A stretch of DNA of 64,000 nt from Margaritispora aquatica. Its lineage: Eukaryota; Ascomycota; Leotiomycetes; Helotiales; Discinellaceae. The translations under genes were made by a program, and so were the position numbers. Of this stretch, positions 11,378-22,832 are shown piece after piece. Every line of letters starts with the position of its first letter. Positions within the stretch are counted from its first letter, which is position 1. The notes under the pieces were generated by a model. The model had not been told where the DNA came from and made no database searches. It was given only the letters and a program-made list of their open reading frames with translations. Where the stretch lies: the NCBI GenBank assembly GCA_007644065.1, contig VJWN01000017.1, forward strand, positions 1 through 64,000. Reading direction: 5' to 3'.

Positions 11378-12838
11378 TTAATTTATTCGATTAAGCCCCC
11401 AACACCATACCTTCTTTGGATCAACACTTAATATCTTAACATTGTTCAAATTCTCTTTACCAGCTGCTTCCCACACTAACCAATGCTTAACAGCAACTTT
11501 GGCCCACCTCTTAGATTCAACTTCTAGCTCCCAAATACAGTAACGCAGGGCAGCTAACATATATGCTTCAGCAAGTAGTCCGGTCAATTTCTCTTGCTCA
11601 TATAAAGCGATCAATTCAAGGCCCATATCCGGGGTAGTGTCAATCATGCTCTCGCCCGCAAAAACCAGAAGCGAGGTCCGCAACACTGCTAATCTTTCAA
11701 GTCGCGCATCTGATGCTGCCCGTGACGACTCGGAGCTAGAGCAAAGCTTGCAACTACAGCGAAACCCCCAGTGGGATTCAATTTGAGCTTGTCTTCGTTC
11801 GAAAATCTGCTTTTCATCAATGTAGGAGAAGGTGAGCTCCTCGCCTGCATAAATCGTGGTCGTAGCATGAACCTTGTGGATCAGAGTCTTGGGATCGAAA
11901 GCGAAGCGTGCATTTGGCCTACAGTCGTGGTTCAATCGTGCAGCTTCTGGCACCACTATCCCATGCCCTTCTTTTGACTTTCCAAAACCAGCATTGAACC
12001 CATTGGTCAAGATCCTACACCATGGCATTAGTTGTTCTCTCCTGTAAATTCCCGAACAAATAGACATCCCAAAACACCAGAAACACTTCCATTCCTCTTG
12101 ATCGGAAACAAGAGCAGAATGACAAGGAATTTCGCATCATATAGTTACTCACACATCTTCTGTTTTTTCCACGCCAAAATGGCCTGCAAGAGCATAGAAA
12201 AGTTTGCTAGATGCAAGTGGGAGACTCTCAATTGCTTGTCGCTGTAAAGTGAGTCTCTTTTCCATCGGTAGAACTGCCATAGCTTTCTCGTTGACGATGA
12301 ACAATGGCGTTGACGTAAGAATCAGGTCCCCTTTGAAGAATGTACTATTGGATATCAATCCTTTGCCTCGACCAGGGATCTCCATTTCGTAAAACAGTGG
12401 TGACTGGGTTGGAGGATATAACAAAGGTCCGTCTTGGTGAAATGCTGTTGCAATATCTTCAGCGGTAGAAGGTGTGGTTAAAATAGAAACCCCTCTGCCA
12501 TTTGCGAATTTTGGAAATGTGTATATGCAGTATTGCTCATTGGACTGGAGACCGTTGGTACAATGAGAAGGGTTCTGAAGCGAGTTCTCGTAGTTCGCCG
12601 CATATTTGTCTTTCTTCGATGACAACTTATTTGATTGGAGAGGACACATGCGATTGTTTTCCAGAAGCCAGCGACTGATGAAGAGATTGGGGTGTACTGG
12701 GCACGAAGTTGTGACTTCCAATTGAGCTTGTTTGTATCTTCCTATTAGAAGCGAATCGCTAAGAACCTCATGTTCCAATGCAAGACCGATGGACACCAGG
12801 CCCAAATTCAGCACCAAGGCTTGGAACAACATGATCAT
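11378..12838 (-). CDS. SET-domain protein with a signal-like N-terminus
   Basis: Two exons, 12838-12153 and 12041-11378, with a 111-bp intron (GTGAGT...TTACAG), give 449 residues. The SET domain starts at PGRGKGLI (residues 155-162). It holds the NHDCRPN core (266-272) and GEELTFSY (295-302). A post-SET cysteine cluster (C324, C326, C329, in WGFRCSCKLC) completes the fold. SET proteins transfer methyl groups from S-adenosylmethionine to lysines, on histones or other proteins. This one resembles the SMYD/SET5-like fungal group rather than Set1/Set2; its substrate is unknown. Residues 1-20 form a hydrophobic stretch like a signal peptide, which is odd for a chromatin enzyme. The start was chosen as the first ATG of the open frame. 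It is the first intact gene beyond the transposon block. Confidence 0.85.
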
Positions 12839-13074
12839 ACCAGACGAAATATCAATTGAATGAAGCTGAGAACGACAACAGAGAAGACAATATTAGTTGT
12901 TGTTCGTCTCGTCAATATGATGTCTGTGCGTTTGAGCTCAAGCATGTTTCGAGTCTTCAGTCCAAAACAATAAGCTATGGCCAGTCCAGAGGAGCTCTGC
13001 GCTCGGACAGTCCAGTGAGGATATTCCAAGACATTGGTTGGTATTGGAAATTTGCAAATAAATAACCCTAGCAC

Positions 13075-13221
13075 TACAGGAAAACAGTCTTGCTCAAGGG
13101 CGCCTGTATTGTATGGTTTTTACGATTCTTAGAGATTCACTCCATAGCTTTCTATAGCTGCATGCTATAGAACCTCGATTCCCAATTTAAAGGTCACACG
13201 AGCGGAGTATATATGAATCAT
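13075..13221. promoter_or_regulatory. Spacer upstream of the SET gene
   Basis: Together with 12,839-13,074 this is the presumed promoter side of the minus-strand SET gene. No motif stands out. It runs directly into the tandem array. Confidence 0.3.
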
Positions 13222-13500
13222 CTGTCTTGTCTGTCTTGTCTGTCTTGTCTGTCTTGTCTGTCTTGTCTGTCTTGTCTGTCTTGTCTGTCTTGTCTGTCTT
13301 GTCTGTCTTGTCTGTCTTGTCTGTCTTGTCTGTCTTGTCTGTCTTGTCTGTCTTGTCTGTCTTGTCTGTCTTGTCTGTCTTGTCTGTCTTGTCTGTCTTG
13401 TCTGTCTTGTCTGTCTTGTCTGTCTTGTCTGTCTTGTCTGTCTTGTCTGTCTTGTCTGTCTTGTCTGTCTTGTCTGTCTTGTCTGTCTTGTCTGTCTTGT
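13222..13500. repeat. Tandem array, 31 perfect copies of a 9-bp unit
   Basis: The unit CTGTCTTGT is repeated 31 times without a single change (279 bp), followed by degenerate traces (CTGACTCGCCTGAC). Because the unit length is a multiple of three, several frames stay open across it (Asp-Lys-Thr, Leu-Ser-Cys and so on). There is no start context, intron structure or family resemblance, so I treat it as a non-coding minisatellite between two genes, not as a gene. Confidence 0.97.
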
Positions 13501-13887
13501 CTGACTCGCCTGACAAAGATCATGTGATGTATGACCAATGGCCCAGGGCTGGAATCATCACTTCTTTGACCTCTGTTATAGTTTCGAACCCCGAAATATA
13601 CTCATCAGCGACCATGAATTGCAAACCAGTAAGTTAGCTTTATACTAAATCCTTCCACATTCACATTGGCCATCGATTTCCTGTACAGTGGCTGTTGATT
13701 TGCTGAAGCACGCACAAAAGATGCTGTGACACTGCAAGTTGAGTCATATAATCACTTTCGTTTGTGAGACAGATTCTAAGTAATCAGTCAGATCTAAATG
13801 CACTAACCTTGCAACTCCAGATCATATGAATACTCTCAAGTACAAGTACACTGTCGATACGTACTCAAGCAAAAGATACTCGCTATC
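13501..13887. other. Intergenic, 5' side of the hydrolase gene
   Basis: Ordinary mixed-composition sequence with no coding or RNA signal. It presumably contains the promoter of the hydrolase gene that starts at 13,888. Confidence 0.4.
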
Positions 13888-14898
13888 ATGTCAAGTAGTC
13901 TCCTAGTCCTTCCAAGCGCTCTTCGAGTCGACGGCAGGACTAGCATACCAGCGCCATCAGAAGCCTCCTTCATCCTGGAGCTTGGCGCACATCTTCCACC
14001 AGCCCAGTTCCTCAAATCGTCCTTTGGTACCACGGCTGTATACGACTTTCCGGCCTCCCAAATCGACGCAAACACACCATCTCAGCACATTCTCTTTGTT
14101 CATGGACTGGGAACCTGCGCTCTTGGCCTGCTGCCTCTAGCCAACGCTATTCGAGCTGGAAGCCCGCACGCTCATCTTGTCCTTTACGACAATTGGGGTC
14201 ATGGACTGTCGTCAACCCCACTTTTGCCTCATGTCCCAGGACTCTTCCACTTTCAAATGCTTTCCGTTCTCGCAAAGATGAATTGGACAAAGGCACACAT
14301 TATGGGCTACTCTTTCGGTGGTTCAACCGTGGCGAGCTTCACGAAATTTCATCCAGAGCGTGTGGAGAGCTTGACTCTCCTCGCCCCTGCCGGGCTGATA
14401 AAGTTTGATGAACTTACATTCGAGCAAAAAGGCTTCATGAGAGGTGGGACGGGGGTAAACGAGCAGGCAGCAAGAGACTGGGCGGTTGATTTTGCCAGTG
14501 GTGGACCCTTGAAGATTGCAGAAAATTGGAAAGAGAGATTTGCACGTGGGGATATCTTCTCTGGGGATCCAATTCAGGCATGGGAGCGCTCTGAACATAG
14601 AGGCCATTTGGCAAGCTTTACTGGAATCGTCCGCGAAGGGGGAATATTTGGTCAAGAGGAGGTTTTCGCTGCTGCTATCAAAAGCGGGATCCCCAACTTA
14701 GCAGTTCTTGGAGAATTGGACGATCTATGTACAGCTGAGGATCTGAGGAAGCTGGGCTGGAGCAACGTAGTGGTTGTTAAACAAGCCGGGCATGCAGTTA
14801 TCAGAGAGCAAGTAAATGAGGTTGCTGCTCCTATCCTCAGTCTTTTGAGAGGTCTGGCAGTTGTGCCGGTATTGAGTGGGCTCACGTTGGACAAGTAG
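13888..14898 (+). CDS. Alpha/beta hydrolase, intronless
   Basis: A single 336-residue exon. The oxyanion-hole motif VHGLG lies at 71-75. The nucleophile elbow GYSFGG (140-145) places the catalytic Ser at 142. The acid is Asp278 or Asp279 in LGELDD, and the base is His302 in QAGHAV. These residues and their spacing define an active alpha/beta hydrolase of the esterase/epoxide-hydrolase-like superfamily. The substrate cannot be read from sequence. There is no signal peptide, so the enzyme is probably cytosolic. The start is the first ATG of the frame and has a reasonable context (ATCATGTC). It is an isolated gene with a large gene-free stretch downstream. Confidence 0.9.
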   Translation: MSSSLLVLPSALRVDGRTSIPAPSEASFILELGAHLPPAQFLKSSFGTTAVYDFPASQIDANTPSQHILFVHGLGTCALGLLPLANAIRAGSPHAHLVLYDNWGHGLSSTPLLPHVPGLFHFQMLSVLAKMNWTKAHIMGYSFGGSTVASFTKFHPERVESLTLLAPAGLIKFDELTFEQKGFMRGGTGVNEQAARDWAVDFASGGPLKIAENWKERFARGDIFSGDPIQAWERSEHRGHLASFTGIVREGGIFGQEEVFAAAIKSGIPNLAVLGELDDLCTAEDLRKLGWSNVVVVKQAGHAVIREQVNEVAAPILSLLRGLAVVPVLSGLTLDK

Positions 14899-15482
14899 GG
14901 TCGACGGAGAGATGTGGCTTGCAAGTCCTGGTAGAAGGTCTTTATAAACAGAGTATCTCCACCAATTTCACCCATTCAGAGCATTCGATTCTCCCTTGTG
15001 ATTATTCAAATCTGAGATTGTGATTGGATGTGACACTGGGGAGACTTGTCTGTAGCAATCCAGGCCAATAATCATCACAAGACGGATAAGTCTCAAATGT
15101 AGATACAGTTTTAAGATATGGTCTGCAAATCACCGCGTCGTTGGCGATGGCGGCTGATGAATTTTCACAACCAATATGCTCGAGGAAGATCGAAATTGAG
15201 TGGCTTAGGGACCTCCTGTGACCTTTTAGTTTGAAAAGATTGAAGCTCGCCTAAATTTTGATTATTATTGTATTTTATAAAAATGCTCGGATTATAGCCA
15301 CTGGCCAGGTTCTCATGTAGCTGAAATTTAATTGCTAAGTTGGAAGTAAATAGAAAACCTTGCCAGACCCAATTTTATGGTTAACTAATTCAAATCTGTC
15401 GTCAACTCTCAACACAAGGCAACCAGGCGTGGTTCAGTTGGCGCGATGGTAGGCGTTGAGCTTCTGGTCAAAGTTGCCTTCC
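14899..15482. other. Intergenic, no gene seen
   Basis: Downstream of the hydrolase. Near 15,432 the sequence TGGTTCAGTTGG resembles a tRNA A box and GGTTCG near 15,496 resembles the start of a B box, but no tRNA cloverleaf can be completed. Nothing else is supported. Confidence 0.4.
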
Positions 15483-16272
15483 CTACAGAAGCAGGTTCGT
15501 TATAATATATAGAAATATCACTATTACGATCGTTATAAAAAACAACGGGAATTTTAACGATTTATAACGGCGTTTACTATTAGTTATAACGAAATTCGAC
15601 TTTTTTTATAGCTATTTTTCGGACTTTATTATAATCTCTAATTATATTTTATAACGGTATCGCTATTAAAAATAATAACTCTAACTATAAGTTTAAAACC
15701 TTAGGAATCTACGAATCTATCTACGAATCTATATACTACCCTTAGATCTACTAGATCTACTAGATCTACTTTCTATCTTTAGATCTACTACTAACCTACC
15801 TTTAGATCTATTACTAACCTACCTTTAGATCTACTACTAACCTACCTTTAGATCCACTATCTACTTTTAGATCTACTGGATCTATTAGATCTACTACCGA
15901 CCTTAATATATATTACCTTTAGATCTACTACCGGCCTACTTTTAGATTTACTATCTATAAAAGTCTATAAAAGAACGAATTCGAAAGAGAATAAAGAAGA
16001 AGAATAAGGGGAATAAGGGGAGTAAGGGGAATAAGGGGAATAAGGGGAATAAGGTATTTACTATAGATCTAGATAATAAGGCCGTTATAAAGTATAGTAA
16101 AAAGTACTATAAAACTCGTAGTATAGTTATCCTTACTATTAATTATAACGAACTAAAAATCTACTTATAAATCCTCGTTATACTTAAAACCGAGTTACTA
16201 TATATTATAACGAGATCGCCGTTGGTTATAGTAACTTTGGTTATAATATATAACGAACCTGTTTCCGTAGGG
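15483..16272. mobile_element. AT-rich element with terminal inverted repeats (MITE-like)
   Basis: The left end CCCTACAGAAGCAGGTTCG and the right end, read in reverse complement as CCCTACGGAAACAGGTTCG, are inverted repeats with two mismatches. They continue into similar TTATA sequence. The direct repeat CTT flanks both ends (15,480-15,482 and 16,273-16,275), compatible with a 3-bp target duplication. The interior is AT-rich, has no open frame, and holds two short tandem arrays: units around TTTAGATCTACTACTAACC at about 15,770-15,960 and AAGGGGAAT units at about 15,995-16,050. It is a non-autonomous DNA transposon or similar; the superfamily is not determinable. Confidence 0.7.
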
Positions 16273-18626
16273 CTTGGGGTAGATCAATACAAATGGCGAC
16301 AACTGTTACGACCCTACGGTCATTCCCTAATTCGGCTTTAAAAATATTTCGAAGTGTTTCTAAGGGACTCTCTAAAGGGGTCCTGGAGTTTTGCTACTTT
16401 CGTATAGTCTTACGATAGCTTCACTGGAACGAGGTGTTGTTGTCTGCGTTCTGCGACAAAGTTAAGCGAAAGCAAAACATATCGACTGCGTGGAAGTCTT
16501 AAAGGCCATTCTCTTTCGGAGCCGAACACAATAATATAAATTGGCGTCAAACCAGATCTAAATCATTGAATTTCGCTCGGAAGCGTTTAAGTAGCCTGTA
16601 GTTTGTGCATACATTCTTGAACTCAATTTCGAGACGTAATATCGATAGACCTGAGCCTGTATGTAGCCAAATAAAATCCGAATTTAATGGATAGATAACC
16701 TTAGAATAATTTCTATTAACAATGATTTCTAACTTTGGTATTATTCACGTATCTTAGATATTACTGGCATTTCTTGGCCTAGAAGTCACAAGTATGTGTT
16801 CCATGATTGTAATATGACATCACAAAACTCGTATGTCAACCTCAACGTCTATAGCGCCCATCCTCCTTAATCTCCCCCTCCTGATGAATTTAACTAAGAT
16901 GAGTCGAAGGTCATGGTATATTTGAAGACTACTTGGCACGACCACGTGAAACTATGCGATACAGCTGAAGGTCATCAGTTGCGATCTCGGTTCCCGGCAG
17001 CCCTATACGAAGATCAGTAACCCACCTTTAGTCGCACCATTTTCGAGTTTTCAATCGACCATTCTCGCATGGAAGAGGTAAGCTCGTAGTTTCGAGCTCA
17101 TCTTATTCAAGGCTTTCGATAGGCTTCCATTATTTTCAATGCACCCGGGTTAGCCGGAAAAGTTGCTGCAAGCATCTCGTATTCCTGAGCCAGCGACGAT
17201 AGACGGATAATGCTGGCCGATGCCAAGTCCGCGGCTAGCTGTTGGCAGAGAAATTTTTTAGCAGGGCAAATGCAGTATCAAATTATCAATCTTTTCTTTT
17301 GGCTGAAGTTTGCACCGTATGAAACTGACACGCCGGTGCCATGCAGGGTACACGGTGCCTGTATTAATCGGCAACTATCCCGAAGACGATAGGTAATATT
17401 TAGTGCTGCACTATAATGCTGAGGCCAGCGCTTGGTGAACGCCATCAACGTCAATTTAACGGACTTTATCCCGCGTCCGTGTCATCTACGCCTGCAGAGC
17501 CTCTCCATGATCCAGTATTACAGTGGCCCGGATTCCTAGATGTCAGGCACGATCATTGCGAGTCAATCCAGGCCATTCGATACATTGGCGTGGAGTCTTC
17601 TTTGATCACCTATGCCTCTTCAGATGCCTATCTCGTGTTGCTGCCGCATGAGGTGATGTCCTCTTTTAAGTATCGACTGTCAACTGTCGGCGAGGTGTGT
17701 TTAAACATGGTGATGACGATGATCGACAGTATTGTGGAACCAATGCTTGGGTCCGATTCCATGATTTGCCGGGGTGCTCTCGATTTTCTGCCATACAGTG
17801 GAGTGGGTTGCCTGCAAATACAAGGGCAACGTTCATTGTTCGTCTCGTATAGAATTGTTCAGTCTGCTTTGCGGATCGTAACACTATTCCTCCACCCATC
17901 TCGTTCTTCCCTTGCTAGGCATTGAGGTGCAACTGCAGTGACAGAGCCAGAGACTGCGAGGGCAAAGGAAGTCAGTGCATAGGATTATATCATGGAGCAG
18001 TGGAGATACCTATGAGAGATTTGCAAAGTTGGAACAATGCTATTCAATATAGGCCGACAGAGAACAGTTGAAGTATCTAAGGTAAGTAAGCTGGTGATGT
18101 TGCCAGCTTCAAGTGGAAGTAGAGACTGAAAGATCAACAGACTGCAGCGCATTCTCTGTTCTCCCATGAGGTGATGCAGAAATAAGGTGAAATGGTAAAA
18201 CAAAAATGGAGAAGTGGACTCGCATGCCTTGAACTCTGGTGCCATTATCCCATCATCCTATCATAAAGTACCTAGATACCCTGCATTCTGTGGTCTTAGT
18301 TTTGATCTCGGTCCTGCCTTCTCGTTTTAGTTACTAGGTACCTCGTTAATGCACATTGCACGCTCTTTCTATTTCCATGCGGCTGCAGTCCCACAGCGAT
18401 CACGGTGCGGATTCAAATTAGAACCACACTTAAGTATCTTCTCTTCTTCCTCAACCTTTTCTCTTTTCTCTTCCTTCTCCTCAAACAAATAAACATCCAC
18501 TCTCGTTGATCACTGCGATAGTCCACGTTCAAAGTTCATCAAAGTCTCTGCTGCTTGTAATATTCATCAGCACTCTCTCGTTATCGTACTTACAATCGTT
18601 CAACCACACCGCACTTCATTGCAATC
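16273..18626. other. Gene-poor stretch with one doubtful open frame
   Basis: No recognised gene. A 169-codon open frame at 17,416-17,925 (+) has no family resemblance that I know and no clear promoter, so it is not called. A pyrimidine-rich leader (about 18,437-18,482) immediately precedes the wall-protein gene and is typical of fungal core promoters. Confidence 0.4.
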
Positions 18627-19890
18627 ATGAAGAATCTTCAATCTATTCTCCCGGTCTTCGGACTTGTCGCTACTGCAACGGCATGGGGTACTGGATGGAA
18701 TTCTACCGAATCAGTCGTCTGGACCACTGTTACCACAGATATCTATACTACCTACTGGTATCATCCTCTTCCTCGAAACTGACCGAATGTCTGCTAATGG
18801 AGCTGCAGCCCAGAGTCAACCACCTTCACCCAAGGAACCAAGACATATACTGCCACTGCCAGTGAGTCTCTTAACATGCTCACCTCGTCCGAGCTAACAA
18901 TTTGCAGGCCAGACCTTGACCATCACTGACTGCCCATGCACCATCTCCCATACGGTCAAGCCAACCTACACTCCAACTCCTAGTGCCTCCGAGGCTTCTC
19001 ATCCACCTGAGACCACCAGCACGTACATTCTGCCAACCAAGAACGCCACATGGGTGCCACCTATCTGGATTACAACCACGGAGACAGTCAGCGAGTATAC
19101 CACTTACTGCCCATCTCCTACATCTGTCGTTCAGGGAAATATGACATACACCGTCACACAACCAACTACCTTGACCATCACCAATTGCCCGTAAGTCTGA
19201 TTTCAACGCTTCAAATCCATCGGCTGACCCTTGTTCAAGATGTACGCAGACAAAGACCAAGCCAGCTACCACTGTGATTGTTACTGTCGGCAGTACCACA
19301 ACTTACTGTAAGTTCTCTTATACTTGTTGCTTGTGACAAAAGCTGACGGATATGAAGGCCCTGTTCCAACAACCATTACCACTGGTGACAAGACTTTCAC
19401 TGTCTCCACTACCGGCTTTGTCACGCTTCCAATCTGCGATACAACTACTGTCCCTATCAAGACAAGCACAATCATCATCGGAACCTCTTCCACGTATTGT
19501 GAGTTTGCACCATTTTGTCCGCTGTTGCATCTCTAACAGAACATAGGCCCAGTACCCACCACTATCACTGTTGGGGGCAGCACTTATCCAGTTACTACGC
19601 CAGGTACTGTTACATACCCAGTCTATTCCACGACCTTGGTTCCAGACACGACATCTGTTCCAGCAACCACTCCAACTTCCACTCCAGTTCATACTGGTGG
19701 TCCATCTTACCCAGTTACCACATTGATTCCAACCACACCAGTTGCAACCAAGAGCTTTGGAACTGTCACTGTTCGTCCAAGTACCACTACCAGTAGTGGA
19801 CCAATTCAAGTTACTGGCAACGCCGCCCCTATCAACAATCCTGGTTTCGGTGTCTTTGCTGCTGCTGGCCTTGCTGCTATGCTGTTCTAG
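18627..19890 (+). CDS. Ser/Thr-rich GPI-anchored cell-wall protein
   Basis: Six exons: 18627-18757, 18809-18861, 18908-19190, 19240-19307, 19358-19498 and 19547-19890. The sum is 1,020 nt, or 339 residues. The N-terminus ([19 protein letters not shown]) is a signal peptide. The C-terminus ends with a small-residue site (GNAAP) and a hydrophobic tail ([15 protein letters not shown]), the signal for GPI anchoring. The mature chain is Thr/Ser/Pro-rich with repeated TTYCP-type modules and TITDCP/TITNCP cysteine motifs, as in fungal wall mannoproteins. Introns are 46-51 bp, and three of them interrupt the Cys codon of the TTYCP motif. The likely site is plasma membrane or cell wall. The specific role is unknown. 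Confidence 0.88.
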
Positions 19891-21188
19891 ATTCCTTTCA
19901 TTTTATTAATAGATATTAATGACGTTATGATGATTATTCAGGTGGGAAACAGCACATTCATTTAGCATTCATATTGCTTTCAAGAGCTGATCAAAGAGAT
20001 CAAACTATTTTGGGGTCTTATTTTGGAGGTTTCTACACACTACCTAGCTCATGTCTTGCTCGATAGATTTACTTCATAGTACCTTGTCGGATGTCGACTT
20101 CAAGCTATGGCTTAGAAGATGTATACTATGTGTGAGCTCAAGTTCAAAGATAATATAATAATCGGATGAGCTCAACAATATGTGTTTTTTGTTATATTTT
20201 TGAATGTGCTGAAAACCAACACCCCAATTATTTACAAGGGAATGTGGGTCGTGCAAGAGTTGCCATGCACCTAATACGAGATTGATGCAAGACGAGCACC
20301 TAGGAAAAGAAATATTGCCTTGGTGTTTCTCGACGTACATCGACTTACTCAGATAGAACGGGACGGTGGTCCCCTGATATCCACGCGGTTACGCTCAAAG
20401 CTGTTCGTGTGAAGATACTGAAGCCGATTCGGGTCTATTGAGTACGGGTGGGAGTTGCTGGCTACTGAGAAAGCAGAGGAATATTCCTGTGCCTTGCATA
20501 ACGTAAATGGAGCATCCTGAGTGGTGCTACAGCTCGTAAGGCCTACTGCACAAGGTGCATAGTTTGCAACAGGCTAAGGCAGCTGAAGTTGGGGTTTTCA
20601 TTATACGTAACGAGCGAGTTTTTGCTTTAAGTGTTAGAGAAATTTCATTCGACACCCATCATCTGTTTTGAGCGCAAGAGTTCTATGGTCATTGGTTTCC
20701 TACGAGTAATATTTTAATCTTCGTGTGTCAATGAAATCTCTGGATTTTGAATGCTTGATCTTTGCAAGTCGGCTCGAGGATTGCTTGTGGTCTCGGCGAA
20801 GATTTGGCTCGACGGCGCATGCGCCACTTTGGAAGAATTCTCCGAAGCCCACGGCTGTTGACTCCCGAGGTCCAATCATTTTGATCAGAACATGGGATGG
20901 GTGCATGTGTTGCATGTCGCGATGCGAGGGCACTTTCTTAGGGGTCTTTGGGGGTGGATTTGGAGGTTGGTGGGGGGTTAATGTCTTACCTACGTATCGG
21001 TAGATGAGAATGATGGAAATCAAGGCGCTTTTTCCGTTTTCAGCATTTGACCTGATCATGTAAATATCCTGCGAATGATAAACATCGCTATTATTGTCTC
21101 CTCTAGGAAACAGATCTTTGATCACATAACGTTTTTGTTCTATGTCTTTATTGATTCTAGCAAACGTGATCGCATTTCGTTTTGTTCA
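19891..21188. other. Intergenic, no gene seen
   Basis: 3' side of the wall-protein gene and of the convergent deaminase gene. Short open frames on both strands (for example 20,700-21,125) look like chance frames. No RNA gene was seen. Confidence 0.4.
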
Positions 21189-22119
21189 TCAATATCCAAA
21201 GTTGATCCCATTTCTCTTGGTGAATGTCGCATTTGGAGCAACACAAGTCTGATAACCTCTAGAAGGGCTATACTCTCTATGGCAACCATTTGGACAAGGG
21301 TACGTCTAACAAAACTGGTCAATATGTGTTTAGATCACTTGACGAGGGAGGGAACATACCTCGTTATACTGCCATGAGAACAGCGGATCCGTCTCATTCG
21401 TCAATATCTGACCTAGCATCGAAGTTTGATACCCAGGAAGCTGGCGAGATTGCTGGAAGACGTCGTAAGAAGAAAGTGTCATGACGCCCCATCCAACGTT
21501 GTAGTTATGTTGGATCGTGGTTCCGTAGATGTATTCTGAAATGTTTAGTGATGAGGAAACGCCGGGATTGACAAGACGAACCTTTGAACCCAGACCACCG
21601 AATAGCACTCGCGCACATAGGACAAGACTCCGCGTTCGTGTAGATGGATAGCTCTCCCCACGCAGAATAAATCTGAGTCGGAGTCATATTCCGAGCTACA
21701 AACACAGCAGTGCAGGCGTTGATTGCTGAGATCTCGCCATGAATGCTAAATGAAATTAGCAAAACTTCACAACTTTAGTCAAACACTTCTTACGTTGGAT
21801 CACCAGTCCTGAAATTCGCGCCTTTACACACGATCGCATCTGCGGTGTGATTGACAATGATTGTTCCATATGCAGCGAATGGACATGGTCCACTTTGCTC
21901 ATACAAAGCCTCATTGGCCTATCAACCTATCTTAGTACTCTCGCAGCTGGTAGAGGGACAGGGAAAGCTCACTAATTTCATATACTTGACTCTTGTAGAG
22001 TACGGAATGGAGTTTACAGTCAAGCCACTCATATTTTGATCATCATTGGCGACAGTGAAGGCAGCCGAAACAGAGCAAGCAAGAAGCTCCAAGAGGAGAA
22101 AGCATTTCGAGGTAAGCAT
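21189..22119 (-). CDS. Cytidine/deoxycytidylate-deaminase-like protein with signal peptide
   Basis: Five exons: 22119-21973, 21918-21794, 21745-21582, 21535-21360 and 21305-21189. The sum is 729 nt, or 242 residues. The zinc site of the CMP/dCMP deaminase fold is complete: His93-Gly-Glu95 (ligand and proton shuttle) and SCPMC with Cys132 and Cys135. The flanking AIRWSGFKEYIYGT and LTNETDPLF fit the fungal family usually annotated as tRNA-adenosine- or guanine-deaminase-like. Residues 1-20 (MLTSKCFLLLELLACSVSAA) form a convincing signal peptide, so the protein probably enters the secretory pathway. The start is the ATG that begins this peptide. The C-terminus adds further cysteines (YPCPNGC). 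The substrate is unknown. The five introns are all about 45-55 bp with canonical ends. Confidence 0.88.
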
Positions 22120-22832
22120 GATGAGAGACAAATCTTCGTAGCGATACTAAATTGAAATCCTAGGTTTAATCTGCTCTTTATACATTTTAGTTTTCGGGTG
22201 AACCAACCGATCATGATCCGGAGTCCTATCTACAACCCCACCATTCCCTACGGAAGTGGGATGATTGCCTTGGTAAGAGTCGGTCAAGAAAGAGGATCCC
22301 ACAATCTTAGCGATTGATGACCCGAATACGAACATCTTTTATGTCTCGTAAAAGGGAAAAGGTGTGGGAAAGCCTGGGGGATTCAAAAATACGAGGCAGG
22401 GCTCACAGATGGTCTTCGCTTAGCGAGTTCAAAACGAGGAAGGCAAGGGTTCCAACCACTTCACTTCTCAGTTCAAGGAGATTAGTGGAGTCCGAATCAA
22501 ACAAAATTAACAGCAATCGCCCTAGATATGACTTTGAGATCAAACATGAATTTTGAATCCATCTTATGGCCTTGCTTAAGAAGAAACAATACATTGACAA
22601 TTGAGTTCATCTAATGCAGAAATATTTTCAACTCAATGTAACTTTTTCAAATGAGAGCGAAGCAAAGATAGAAACTAGTTCACAGATTGCGCAATATCAA
22701 GGTGACTAAACAAAAGACGAAGAATTGGGTTTGAAAAAGGCAGATGAAGGAATTGTTGACCAAACGTCCAACCAAGTCGGCCAATTTCACAAGTTCAATT
22801 CAAACATACCCCTCTCTGACAGCACACTCTAC
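22120..22832. other. Intergenic between deaminase and FMN-binding genes
   Basis: 5' side of the deaminase and 3' side of the next minus-strand gene. No additional coding signal or RNA gene recognised. Confidence 0.4.

Noticed and set aside
13187..13637. Several open frames of 100 or more codons across the tandem array (Asp-Lys-Thr, Leu-Ser-Cys, Val-Leu-Ser repeats)
   Set aside because: They exist only because the 9-bp unit is a multiple of three. No start context, domain or splice structure supports translation.
15421..15505. tRNA gene at the left edge of the TIR element
   Set aside because: An A-box-like and a partial B-box-like sequence are present, but acceptor, anticodon and T stems cannot be paired. 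At most a tRNA-like remnant.
17416..17925. 169-codon open frame
   Set aside because: No recognised motif, no supportive splice or promoter signals, and overlapping open frames on the other strand of similar quality.
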